Source: Nocardia aurantia (GTDB taxonomy: Bacteria > Actinomycetota > Actinomycetes > Mycobacteriales > Mycobacteriaceae). From it: a stretch of 64,000 nt of DNA. The position numbers and the translations under genes are program-made. Position 1 is the first letter of the stretch. Every line of letters starts with the position of its first letter. This document shows, one piece after another, positions 15,811 to 23,516 of this stretch. The stretch is taken from assembly GCF_009604425.1 (NCBI RefSeq), contig NZ_WEGI01000001.1, forward strand, positions 372,001-436,000. Reading direction: 5' to 3'. The notes beneath the pieces are model-generated. The model did not search any database and was not told the origin of the DNA. It saw only the letters and a program-made list of their open reading frames with translations.

Positions 15811-15839
15811 TTGCGATTCTCCAAATCCGGAAGTATCGT
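15811..15839 (+). promoter_or_regulatory. Candidate promoter with operator for amidohydrolase operon
   Basis: TTGCGA (15811-15816) and TATCGT (15834-15839) are spaced by 17 bases. Between them lies ATTCTCCAAATCCGGAAGT (15816-15834), which matches the palindrome at 18760-18778 at 14 of 19 positions. A regulator bound here would cover the promoter spacer. Confidence 0.5.
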
Positions 15840-15921
15840 TATCACTGTAAGGATTGCAAGAGTGTGCCTGTTGCCGTGCAGGCATGGCTGTGGTCCGAAC
15901 GACCGTGAGTGGGAGCTGCAA

Positions 15922-17019
15922 TTGCTGGATTTGCCTGACGGCACCCGCATTCCGTTGATCGATGCGAGTGTCCACATCTTCTTCCGATCGAACCGGGAGT
16001 TCCGGAACGCCCTGCGGGAGCCGTACCGGTCCCGGGGCATCCCGGACGTGGAGATGGACTGGTACGGCGCACCGGGCGGCGAGTACGCGCCGGGCACCGA
16101 GGGCCCGAACGGGGAGTACCCCGGCTCGGAGCCGGACGTGGTGGGGGAGCATCTGTTCCTGGAGCGCGGCGTCGATGTGGCGGTGCTGCATCCGATGACC
16201 CGCGGCGTCCTGCCCGACCGGCATCTGACGTCGGCGATCCTCGCGGCGCACAACGAGATGATGGTGTCGAACTGGCTGGAGTCGGGCCGGTACGCGGAGC
16301 GGTTCCGCGGCACGATCCGGGTGTGCCCGGACGACATCTCCGGCGCGATCCGGGAGATCCGGCGCTGGCAGGGTAATCCGCAGATCGTGCAGATCGGGAT
16401 CCCGTTGCAGTCGCGCGAGTTGTACGGCAAGCCGCAGTTCTGGCCGCTGTGGGAGGCCGCCGAGGAGGCGGGCCTGCCGGTGGCGGTGCACATCGAGACC
16501 GGCAGCGGCGTGGAGAATCCGCCGACGCCGTCCGGGCATCCGCGCACCTACGAGCAGTACGCGTCGTTCATGGCGTTGAACTACATCTACCACCTGATGA
16601 ACATGATCGCGGAGGGCGTCTTCGAACGCTTCCCGCGGTTGCGTTGGGTGTGGGCTGACGGCGCCGCCGACATGCTCACGCCGTTCATGTGGCGGATGGA
16701 CACCTTCGGCCGCCCGCATCTGGAGCAGACCCCGTGGGCGCCGCAGATGCCGAGCGCCTACCTGCCCGAGCACGTCTACTTCGTGCAGGGCGCGATGGAC
16801 GGCCCGGGCGACGTCGAATACGCCGGGGAGTGGTTCGGTTTCACCGGCAAAGAGAACATGGTCATGTTCGGGTCGAGCTACCCGCACTGGCAGCTGGGCG
16901 AGGCGGCGAAGGTGCCGTCGGCCCTGTCCGGCGAGCAGCGGGAGAAGCTGTTGTGGCGCAACGCCGCCGGCCTCTACGGCATCGATATCGACACCATCAC
17001 CACCGCCGGGGTGCGGTGA
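15922..17019 (+). CDS. Amidohydrolase-2 family protein, 365 aa
   Basis: TIM-barrel hydrolase or decarboxylase of the amidohydrolase-2 (ACMSD/resorcylate decarboxylase-like) family. Recognisable parts are LIDASVHIFF near the start (usual metal-binding position), VAVHIETGSG in the middle, FPRLRWVWADGAADMLTPFM and the late FGSSYPHWQLG. TTG 15922 is chosen because GGGAG lies six bases upstream and the protein then begins like the family; upstream starts would overlap the putative operator. It is the first gene of a catabolic operon with a second amidohydrolase (49-base gap) and a Rieske protein. The substrate is unknown. Confidence 0.8.
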   Translation: MLDLPDGTRIPLIDASVHIFFRSNREFRNALREPYRSRGIPDVEMDWYGAPGGEYAPGTEGPNGEYPGSEPDVVGEHLFLERGVDVAVLHPMTRGVLPDRHLTSAILAAHNEMMVSNWLESGRYAERFRGTIRVCPDDISGAIREIRRWQGNPQIVQIGIPLQSRELYGKPQFWPLWEAAEEAGLPVAVHIETGSGVENPPTPSGHPRTYEQYASFMALNYIYHLMNMIAEGVFERFPRLRWVWADGAADMLTPFMWRMDTFGRPHLEQTPWAPQMPSAYLPEHVYFVQGAMDGPGDVEYAGEWFGFTGKENMVMFGSSYPHWQLGEAAKVPSALSGEQREKLLWRNAAGLYGIDIDTITTAGVR

Positions 17020-17068
17020 ACAAACACGTTTTCCGGCAGCACGGGCCGAAAGACAGTGGGAGGCAATC

Positions 17069-18211
17069 ATGACGCAGGCAATGATCCGGTCCCGGGTGCC
17101 CAGTACCGAACTGGTCCCGGTCCGGGTGGTCGATTCGGATATCCATCCGATGCCGGCACCGGGGCAGCTGGTGGAGTACATCCCCGAGCCCTACCGGAGC
17201 AAGATCCTGACCCACAAGGTGGGCAGCACGATCTATTACGACGCACCGGATTTCAACCACGCCTTCGCGATGCGGGTCGACTCGTTCACCGAGGACGGCG
17301 GATTCCCGGGCAGCGACCCGGATCTCGCCTTCCAGCAGGCGATCATCGAGGGCGGCTCCGATATCGGCATCCTGGAGCCGGGTTTCACCGCCAAGCGACT
17401 GCCGGAGTGGTCGCAGGCGATCTGCACCGCGCACAACACTTGGCTGGCCAACCACTGGCTCGACAGCCACAACAACTGGCACCAGCGGTGGCGCGGTTCC
17501 ATCTGCGCGGCGACCGAGGACACCGCCGGCGCCGTGCGGGAGATCGAGAAGTGGGTCGGGCATCCGTACATGTCGCAGATCCTCATCAAGGCCGAGCCGC
17601 GCCCGGCGTGGGGTGACCCGCAGTACGACCCGATCTGGGCGACCGCGGTGAAGCACGACATGCCGGTGGCCTGCCACCTGTCCCGTGGTTTCTACGAGAC
17701 GATGCCGGCCCCGCCGGTCGGAATCCCGAGCTACAACCACGATTTCATGGTCAGCTACTCGCTGCTGGCGAACAACCAGGTGATGAGCCTGATCTTCGAC
17801 GGCGTCTTCGACCGGTTCCCGGAACTGCGAATCGTGCTGGTGGAGCACGCTTTCACCTGGATCCTGCCGCTGATGTGGCGGATGGACGCGATCTACGAGG
17901 CGCGCAAGTCCTGGGTGGACATCAAGCGCAAGCCGTCGGAGTACGTCAAGGAACACATCAAGTTCACCACCCAGCCGCTGGACTACCCGGACGACAAGAC
18001 CGAGCTGACCCGCGCGTTCGAGTGGATGGACTGCGAGAAGATCCTGCTGTTCTCCTCGGACTACCCGCACTGGACCTACGACGATCCGCGCTGGCTGGTG
18101 AAGCATCTGCCGGCCCACGCGCGCGAAGCGATCATGTTCCGCAACGGGATCCAGACCTACCATCTGCCCGAGTCGGTTCCGGCGCTGCCGGGACAGACCA
18201 AGGTCTGGTGA
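17069..18211 (+). CDS. Amidohydrolase-2 family protein, 380 aa
   Basis: Paralogous partner of the preceding gene. It has VVDSDIHPMP at the N-terminus (metal-site position; Asp replaces the first His of the usual HxH), MPVACHLSRGF in mid-protein, FPELRIVLVEHAFTWILPLMWRMD, and LFSSDYPHWTYDDP near the end with the catalytic-type Asp. ATG 17069 follows GGGAGGCAATC. Its stop overlaps the GTG of the Rieske gene (GTGA). Two related but diverged amidohydrolases in a row suggest a heteromeric enzyme or consecutive steps on related ring-cleavage products (inference). Confidence 0.88.
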   Translation: MTQAMIRSRVPSTELVPVRVVDSDIHPMPAPGQLVEYIPEPYRSKILTHKVGSTIYYDAPDFNHAFAMRVDSFTEDGGFPGSDPDLAFQQAIIEGGSDIGILEPGFTAKRLPEWSQAICTAHNTWLANHWLDSHNNWHQRWRGSICAATEDTAGAVREIEKWVGHPYMSQILIKAEPRPAWGDPQYDPIWATAVKHDMPVACHLSRGFYETMPAPPVGIPSYNHDFMVSYSLLANNQVMSLIFDGVFDRFPELRIVLVEHAFTWILPLMWRMDAIYEARKSWVDIKRKPSEYVKEHIKFTTQPLDYPDDKTELTRAFEWMDCEKILLFSSDYPHWTYDDPRWLVKHLPAHAREAIMFRNGIQTYHLPESVPALPGQTKVW

Positions 18212-18624
18212 CGGGCTTGGCCGAGGAAGCATTGCGCGACAACGCTTCCGCGCCCCGCCTCGCGCAGGGCCGGGAGCATGTGGTGGCCACGGTGGACGAG
18301 ATCCCGCCCGGCACCCACAAACTCGTGCCGATCGGTCGCCACGGCGTCGGTGTCTACAACGTGAACGGCACCTTCTACGCCATCGCCAACTACTGCCCGC
18401 ACGAGGGTGGTCCGCTGTGTTCCGGCCGCGCCCGCGGCCGGACCGTGGTGGACGAGAACGCCCCCGGCGACGCGGTCGAGGTGCGCGACCAGGAGTACAT
18501 CTACTGCCCGTGGCACCAGTGGGGTTTCGAACTGGCCACCGGCACCACCGCGGTGAAACCGGAGTGGAGCATCCGCACCTATCCGGTGCGGGTCGTCGGC
18601 GACGACGTCCTCGTCACCGCCTGA
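18208..18624 (+). CDS. Rieske [2Fe-2S] ferredoxin-like protein, 138 aa
   Basis: Small electron-transfer protein with a Rieske cluster. The ligands are in NYCPHEGGPLC (Cys-x-His) and YCPWHQWGF (Cys-x-x-His). No oxygenase catalytic domain is attached, so it should pass electrons to a separate enzyme, or use the Rieske fold as a binding module. GTG 18208 overlaps the previous stop by four bases and implies coupled translation. An intrinsic terminator follows at 18664, so this ends the amidohydrolase operon. Confidence 0.88.
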   Translation: MTGLAEEALRDNASAPRLAQGREHVVATVDEIPPGTHKLVPIGRHGVGVYNVNGTFYAIANYCPHEGGPLCSGRARGRTVVDENAPGDAVEVRDQEYIYCPWHQWGFELATGTTAVKPEWSIRTYPVRVVGDDVLVTA

Positions 18625-18663
18625 TCGGCCCGGCGCGCGGGACACCGTGCGCCCGCAAGACGG

Positions 18664-18703
18664 AAACACCGTGCCCGGGTGCGCCCGGCACGGTGTTTTT
18701 CTT
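18664..18703 (+). terminator. Intrinsic terminator after Rieske gene
   Basis: AAACACCGTGCC (18664-18675) pairs exactly with GGCACGGTGTTT (18687-18698), and TTCTT follows. It separates the amidohydrolase-Rieske operon from the aldehyde dehydrogenase gene. Confidence 0.9.
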
Positions 18704-18759
18704 GCTCGGCAGGGGTCATCTGCCCGAATCGGGGGTAGCGTCACCCTGGCGAATGTAGG

Positions 18760-18778
18760 ATTCTCGAAATACGAGAAT
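18760..18778 (+). promoter_or_regulatory. Palindromic operator upstream of aldehyde dehydrogenase
   Basis: ATTCTCGAAATACGAGAAT is a perfect palindrome with 7-base arms. A TAGGAT box overlaps its left end (18756-18761) and could be the -10 element. A related site lies at 15816-15834, so one regulator may control both units. Confidence 0.65.
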
Positions 18779-18827
18779 GAAGTTTTCATCACTCGAAATT
18801 GATCTTCCAACTCATCGAGGAGACGGG

Positions 18828-20282
18828 ATGCCAGCGACAACGGGCGTCACGAAGCGGCTGCTCATCGACGGCCAGCTGGTCGAGGCGCAGCAGTCGTACC
18901 CATCGATCAACCCGGCCACCGGCGAGATCTACGGTTATGCCCCGGATGCCGGACTCGCCGAAGCGGAGGCGGCGATCGCCGCCGCCCGTAAGGCGTTCGA
19001 CACCACCGATTGGGCCACCAACGCGGAGCTGCGCGCGCGCTGCCTCGATCAGCTGCACCGCGCGCTGTCCGACAACGTGGAGCACCTGCGCGACCTGACG
19101 GTCGGCGACGTCGGCGCCACCCGGATGTCCACCTCCGGCGCACAACTGGAGACCCCGATCGAGATCGTGCGGTACTACGCCGATCTGCTGCCCGGCTACT
19201 CGTTCAGCGAGGACCGCGGCACGATCGAGGTGCGCGGCGCCAACCACCTGCGCTGGGTGGAGAAGGAAGCCGCCGGCGTGGTCGCGGCGATCATCGCCTA
19301 CAACTACCCGACGCAGCTGGCGCTGGCCAAGCTCGCCCCCGCGCTGGCCGCCGGCTGCACGGTGGTCCTGAAGGCCGCCCCCGACACCCCGCTGATCACC
19401 CTCGGCATCGCCGAGCTGATCGCCGAGCACACCGACATCCCGCCGGGCGTGGTGAACGTGTTGTCCTCGACCAGCGTCGAGGTCGGCGAACTGATGACCA
19501 CGCACCCGGACGTCGACATGGTCACCTTCACCGGCTCCACCCCGGTCGGCAAGAAGATCATGGCCGCCGCCAGCGGCACCCTGAAGCGGGTCTTCCTGGA
19601 GCTCGGCGGCAAGTCCGCGGCGATCGTCCTGGACGACGCCGACTTCGACATGGTCGCGATGATGTCGGCCTTCGCCGGATGCAGCCACGCCGGCCAGGGC
19701 TGCGCGATCACCACCCGCATCCTGGTGCCGAGCAGCAAGCACGACGAGATCGTCGACAAGATCGCGGCGATGCTCGGCAACGTGAGCGTCGGCGATCCCG
19801 AGGATCCGACCAAATACATGGGCCCGCTGGTCAGCGCGCGGCAGCGGGACAAGGTCGCGGGCATGGTCGACCGGGCCGTCGCGGCCGGCGCGAAGCTGGT
19901 GTGCGGCGGTGAGAAGGTCGATCCCGGCTTCTTCTACACCCCGACCCTGCTCACCAACGTCGATCCCGATTCCGAGATCGCGCAGGAAGAGGTGTTCGGT
20001 CCCGTGCTGGTGGTGCTCACCTACGAGGACGACGACGACGCGGTCCGCATCGCCAACAACTCCGCCTACGGCCTGTCCGGCGCGGTCTACGGCAACGAGG
20101 AACGCGCCCTGGCGATCGCCCGCAAGGTCCGCACCGGCACCCTCAGCGTCAACGGCGGCATGTACTTCGCCCCCGACGTCCCGTTCGGCGGCTACAAGCA
20201 GTCCGGCCTCGGCCGCGAGATGGGCCCCGAGGGCCTGGAGGAGTTCCTCCAGATCAAGACCATCGCCAAACCCGTTGCCTGA
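18828..20282 (+). CDS. NAD(P)-dependent aldehyde dehydrogenase, 484 aa
   Basis: Oxidises an aldehyde to the acid with NAD(P)+. The family core is complete: AYNYPTQLALAKLAPALAAG for cofactor binding, FTGSTPVGKKI, general base Glu258 in FLELGGKS, catalytic Cys292 in GQGCAITTR, and the late EEVFGPVLVV and PFGGYKQSGLGRE motifs. Length is normal. ATG 18828 follows GAGGAGACGGG; a start at 18777 would overlap the operator. It has its own promoter region after the terminator of the amidohydrolase operon but shares a similar operator, so it likely acts in the same pathway on an aldehyde intermediate. It converges with the ligase gene. Confidence 0.93.
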   Translation: MPATTGVTKRLLIDGQLVEAQQSYPSINPATGEIYGYAPDAGLAEAEAAIAAARKAFDTTDWATNAELRARCLDQLHRALSDNVEHLRDLTVGDVGATRMSTSGAQLETPIEIVRYYADLLPGYSFSEDRGTIEVRGANHLRWVEKEAAGVVAAIIAYNYPTQLALAKLAPALAAGCTVVLKAAPDTPLITLGIAELIAEHTDIPPGVVNVLSSTSVEVGELMTTHPDVDMVTFTGSTPVGKKIMAAASGTLKRVFLELGGKSAAIVLDDADFDMVAMMSAFAGCSHAGQGCAITTRILVPSSKHDEIVDKIAAMLGNVSVGDPEDPTKYMGPLVSARQRDKVAGMVDRAVAAGAKLVCGGEKVDPGFFYTPTLLTNVDPDSEIAQEEVFGPVLVVLTYEDDDDAVRIANNSAYGLSGAVYGNEERALAIARKVRTGTLSVNGGMYFAPDVPFGGYKQSGLGREMGPEGLEEFLQIKTIAKPVA

Positions 20283-20340
20283 GTAGACAACCGGACCGCC
20301 CGGTCGAGCGCGCGGCGACGCGCCCGCCGGGAGTCCACCA

Positions 20341-20379
20341 CGGCACTGCGGCCCACCGATTCGGCGGGCCGCAGTGCCG
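20341..20379. terminator. Bidirectional terminator between convergent genes
   Basis: Perfect 14-bp arms (20341-20354 CGGCACTGCGGCCC, complement 20366-20379) with an 11-base loop lie between the stop of the aldehyde dehydrogenase and the stop of the minus-strand ligase. Confidence 0.85.
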
Positions 20380-20426
20380 TTCCCGCGCGTGGGACGTAAG
20401 CCCTGTGGATACCGCGCGCCGCAACG

Positions 20427-21980
20427 CTATTCGGCGGACGAGCCGATCGTGCCGTCGGCGATCGCCTGCCGCAGCTTGAAACGCTGCACCTTACCGCTGG
20501 GAGTGCGCGGGAAATCGGCGACCACGTGCACCTCCTCCGGCCACTTCTGTTTCGCCAGACCCACTTCCGCGAGATGAGCGCGCAGATCCCCGAGCGTCGG
20601 CACCGTCGAATCCGCGCGCAGCCGCAACACCGCGGCCGCGTGCTCGCCGAGCCGCACGTCGGGGGCGGCCACGACGGCGGCCTCCGCGACCCCGGGCATT
20701 CCGAGCAGCGCCTCCTCCACCTCCAGTGCGCCGATGTTCTCCCCGCCCCGGATGATCAGGTCGGATTTGCGATCGGTGACCGTGAGGTAGCCGTCCTCGT
20801 CGAAGACCCCGATATCGCCGGTGTGATACCAGCCCTCGGCGTCGAAGGCGCGTTCGGTGAGCTCGTCGTCGGTGTACCCGAGGCACAGTTCCGGTCCACG
20901 CGTGACGATTTCGCCGTCCTCGGCCAGCCGCACCTCGACCCCAGGCAGCGCCTTGCCGTCGGTGTACAGCCGCTTGCCGGCGTCCGCGGTGTAGCGCGAC
21001 CCGGTCACCGACGGATGCTCGGTACTGCCGTAGGAACGGAACACCGTGATCCCCAACTCGGTGAGCCGCGTGGTCACGGCCGCGGGCACCGGCGCCCCAC
21101 CGAAGCCGACATACCGGATACACGAAAGATGTTCGGCCCGGAAGCCGGGATGGTCGAGCAGGCTGGTCACGTAATACGGCACCCCACCCTTGACCGCGAC
21201 GCCGTACCGCCCCATCAACTCCAGCACCCGCCCCGGATTCCAGACATCCATGAGATGCACGGGACTACCGTCCAGCACCGGCAGCAACAACGCACCGAGC
21301 ATGCCGATGAAATGCCCGACCGGCGCGGCGGTCAGCGCCGGCCCCGAATAGGGCGGATTGTGCGCACCGAGCTGCCGAATCTCGAACCCGAGGGTGCGAT
21401 GACTGTGCACAACCCCCTTCGGATCACGAGTGGTCCCCGAGGTGAAGGCGATCAGCGCCGGCGCGTCCGGATCGACGCCGACGGCCCCGGCCAGCGGCTC
21501 GTCGGCGAGCAACCGATCGAAGTCCCGCCCCACCACCCCGACGACGGGCACCTGCGCCGCCACCTCCGGCCGAAACACCAACGCCCCGAAGCTCTCCGCC
21601 GTCAGAAATACCCGGGGCCGCACGGTCCGCAGAATGAACTCCACCTCCCTGCGCCCGTAGATGTGCACGATCGGCACCACCACCGCCCCGAGCAGCGCCG
21701 CCGCCCAGAACCCGACCGCGGCCTCCACCCAATTGGGCAGCTGCAACGCCACCGCGTCACCCGGCCCGACCCCCCGCTCCCGCAGCCCCGCCGCCAGCCG
21801 CCGCGCCCGCACCTCGACCTCCCCGAACGTCCCCGACCACGGCCGCACCTCGGAATGCACATGGAATTCGGTATCCGGCGCGGCGGCCAGCCCCCGCCCG
21901 AGCAGATCCCCGAGCGTATCGTCGGTCCACCACCCCTCTGCCACATACCTTTCGGCCAGGTCGGCAGGAATCTTGCGCAT
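20427..21980 (-). CDS. Acyl-CoA/aryl-CoA ligase (AMP-binding family), 517 aa
   Basis: Adenylate-forming ligase that activates a carboxylic acid with ATP and joins it to CoA. Motifs seen are IAFTSGTTRDPKGV (P-loop, A3), FRSYGSTEHPS (A5), YHTGDIG (A7), DRKSDLIIRGGENI (A8) and PSGKVQRFKL with the catalytic Lys (A10). Note SGTTRDPKG, where most relatives have SGTTGxPKG. ATG 21980 follows CGGAG at five bases and gives a normal N-terminus; a start at 22052 would add 24 residues. A TTGACA box (22130-22135, minus strand) with the 30-base element overlapping its upstream side forms the probable promoter. It may activate an acid for the neighbouring pathway, but there is no direct proof. Confidence 0.9.
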   Translation of the reverse strand: MRKIPADLAERYVAEGWWTDDTLGDLLGRGLAAAPDTEFHVHSEVRPWSGTFGEVEVRARRLAAGLRERGVGPGDAVALQLPNWVEAAVGFWAAALLGAVVVPIVHIYGRREVEFILRTVRPRVFLTAESFGALVFRPEVAAQVPVVGVVGRDFDRLLADEPLAGAVGVDPDAPALIAFTSGTTRDPKGVVHSHRTLGFEIRQLGAHNPPYSGPALTAAPVGHFIGMLGALLLPVLDGSPVHLMDVWNPGRVLELMGRYGVAVKGGVPYYVTSLLDHPGFRAEHLSCIRYVGFGGAPVPAAVTTRLTELGITVFRSYGSTEHPSVTGSRYTADAGKRLYTDGKALPGVEVRLAEDGEIVTRGPELCLGYTDDELTERAFDAEGWYHTGDIGVFDEDGYLTVTDRKSDLIIRGGENIGALEVEEALLGMPGVAEAAVVAAPDVRLGEHAAAVLRLRADSTVPTLGDLRAHLAEVGLAKQKWPEEVHVVADFPRTPSGKVQRFKLRQAIADGTIGSSAE

Positions 21981-22131
21981 GGGAGCTCCGTTGCCCGAGG
22001 GGAGGACCGCCGACGACCCGAGGCCGGCGCGGTCGGCTGGCAGGCGGGGCACGAAAGCTCTCCGCTGCGGTCATGATACCCGTCGCGCGCTCAAATGTGA
22101 ATGTTTACTTACATACGTCTGACTCGCAGTG

Positions 22132-22161
22132 TCAACAAAAGTCGTTGCAGAACAACGCCTT
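22132..22161 (-). repeat. 30-base element, copy B, upstream of acyl-CoA ligase
   Basis: On the minus strand the core is GCGTTGTTCTGCAACGACTT. It matches the element at 11334-11363 at 25 of 30 bases. Its downstream end overlaps a TTGACA-like -35 box (22130-22135), and a TAAGTA-like -10 lies about 18 bases further. That position suits a regulator-binding site. Confidence 0.6.
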
Positions 22162-22235
22162 CCGTGTCATGCGGTGCGGAACGGACCGATGTCGGCGAAC
22201 GATTCGCGATGAGGGTCGCCCATTCCGGTCCGCGC

Positions 22236-22442
22236 TCAGGCCGAAGGTCGTAGTCCGGTGGCCGAAGTGCCGAGTCCTGCTGCGCGCAACTCTGTTTCGA
22301 TCGCGTGGGCCGCGAACCACTGACCGTCGGCCCGCAGTCGGTCGACGCGGCGCAGGATCGCCTCGACCCCGTAGGCTGCGGCGACGTCTGTGATACCGAG
22401 CCGGTCACCGGGTATGCGGGCGCCGGTACGGGCGTGTGCCAC
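22236..22442 (-). CDS. Small hypothetical protein, 68 aa
   Basis: Unrecognised small soluble protein. GTG 22442 is preceded by GGAGAGGAG, a strong ribosome site, and a TATACT box lies about 50 bases upstream. The sequence after about residue 12 (RLGITDVAAAYGVEAILRRV, then DRLRADGQWFAAHAIETELR) reads as two amphipathic helices with natural codon bias, which supports a real gene. It is transcribed divergently from the XRE regulator, and a palindromic site lies between the starts. It may be part of a small regulator-linked module; no function is known. Confidence 0.55.
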   Translation of the reverse strand: MAHARTGARIPGDRLGITDVAAAYGVEAILRRVDRLRADGQWFAAHAIETELRAAGLGTSATGLRPSA

Positions 22443-22494
22443 CGCTCTCCTCTCCGAGGTGTCGCTGGAACATTCCGGGCAATTCCCCGCTCGG

Positions 22495-22529
22495 AGTATA
22501 ACGCTGTTGCACGTGCACCGGCACGTGCA
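22495..22529. promoter_or_regulatory. Divergent promoter with perfect inverted repeat
   Basis: TGCACGTGC-ACCG-GCACGTGCA (22508-22529) is a perfect 9-bp inverted repeat between the XRE gene and the small minus-strand gene. TATACT on the minus strand (22495-22500) and TATAAC on the plus strand (22497-22502) adjoin it. This is a likely operator, possibly for the XRE protein itself. Confidence 0.6.
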
Positions 22530-22602
22530 GGCCGATCCGCTGCCGGAGCAGAACTGTTGTGGCACACTCGAACCCGCGACCTCATGGTCGGCAGGAGGGC
22601 CA

Positions 22603-23499
22603 ATGATCGAAAGCAGCAGGGCCGTCGAGGGCGGTAACGGTGACCACGATGGCGAAGCGGGGGTGGATCCGAGGCTGCTGCGCGTGATTCTCGGCGCGCG
22701 GTTGCGCCGGTTGCGCGAGGCCGCGGGGATCAGCGGCGACATCGCCGGCAACGCGATCCGCGCCTCGCATTCCAAGATCAGCCGGATGGAGGCGGGCCGG
22801 GTCGGTTTCCGCACGCGCGACATCGAGGATCTGCTCACCGTCTACGGCATCGGTGATCCGCAGCGGCGGGACGAGTATCTCGACCTGGCCCGGCGGGCCA
22901 ACGCGGCGAGTCAGTGGCACGCCGAGGTCGGCTCGCCCACCCAGCGCTGGGACACCTACTTCACGCTCGAGGACGCGGCCGCGCTGATCCGCAGCTACGC
23001 GCCGGGGGTGATGCCGCCGCTGTTGCAGACGGCGGCCTACGCGCACGCGGTTCTCGCGGTGGCGCAACAGGGTTCGACGCTGGAGCTGCAACGCCGGGTC
23101 GAGGTGCTGATCCGGCGGCAGCGGCTGCTCACCCGCGCGGACGCGCCGCGACTGTGGGTGGTGGTCGAGGAGGCGGCACTGCGCCGGCCGCTCGGCGGCA
23201 CCGCGGTGTGGCGGGCGCAGCTGGAGTATCTGGCCCGGACGGCTCTGCGGCCCAATGTCACCGTGCAGATTCTGCCCGATCACCGGGGTGGGCCGGCGAT
23301 CAGTGCGGTACCGTTCACCATGTTGCGGTTCGGTGCCGCGGATCTCGGTGACCTGGTCCATCTCCATCACGCGACCGGTACCCAATTCCTGGACCGCAGA
23401 AGCGATCTCGACGCGTACCGGGAGATCTGGGACCGGTTGTCGGTGGTCGCCATGGCGCCGGAACAGACCATCGATCGGATAGCCGCCATCCTGGGATGA
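22603..23499 (+). CDS. XRE-family regulator with DUF5753 domain, 298 aa
   Basis: DNA-binding protein of the large actinobacterial group with an N-terminal helix-turn-helix (LGARLRRLREAAGISGDIAG, then AIRASHSKISRMEAGRVGF) and a C-terminal DUF5753 domain (about residues 105-290; note PGVMPPLLQTAAYAHAVLA and the ILPDHRGGP segment). ATG 22603 follows GGAGGGCCA. Such genes often sit beside small DUF397 proteins; here the divergent small gene at 22236-22442 is not of that type. The palindrome at 22508-22529 lies in its promoter and may be its own site. A methyltransferase gene follows after 17 bases. Confidence 0.9.
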   Translation: MIESSRAVEGGNGDHDGEAGVDPRLLRVILGARLRRLREAAGISGDIAGNAIRASHSKISRMEAGRVGFRTRDIEDLLTVYGIGDPQRRDEYLDLARRANAASQWHAEVGSPTQRWDTYFTLEDAAALIRSYAPGVMPPLLQTAAYAHAVLAVAQQGSTLELQRRVEVLIRRQRLLTRADAPRLWVVVEEAALRRPLGGTAVWRAQLEYLARTALRPNVTVQILPDHRGGPAISAVPFTMLRFGAADLGDLVHLHHATGTQFLDRRSDLDAYREIWDRLSVVAMAPEQTIDRIAAILG

Positions 23500-23516
23500 G
23501 CTGATCAGGGGGGAAC

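Noticed and set aside
22132..22175. Twelve-codon frame ending NDFC-stop upstream of the acyl-CoA ligase, considered as a regulatory leader peptide
   Set aside because: The copy at 11334 has no matching stop or start, and a TTGACA promoter box lies after the frame, so a regulatory DNA element explains both copies better.
22390..22602. Extension of the XRE regulator to an upstream ATG at 22390
   Set aside because: The extra 71 residues run through the promoter and palindrome and lack protein character; ATG 22603 has a good ribosome site.
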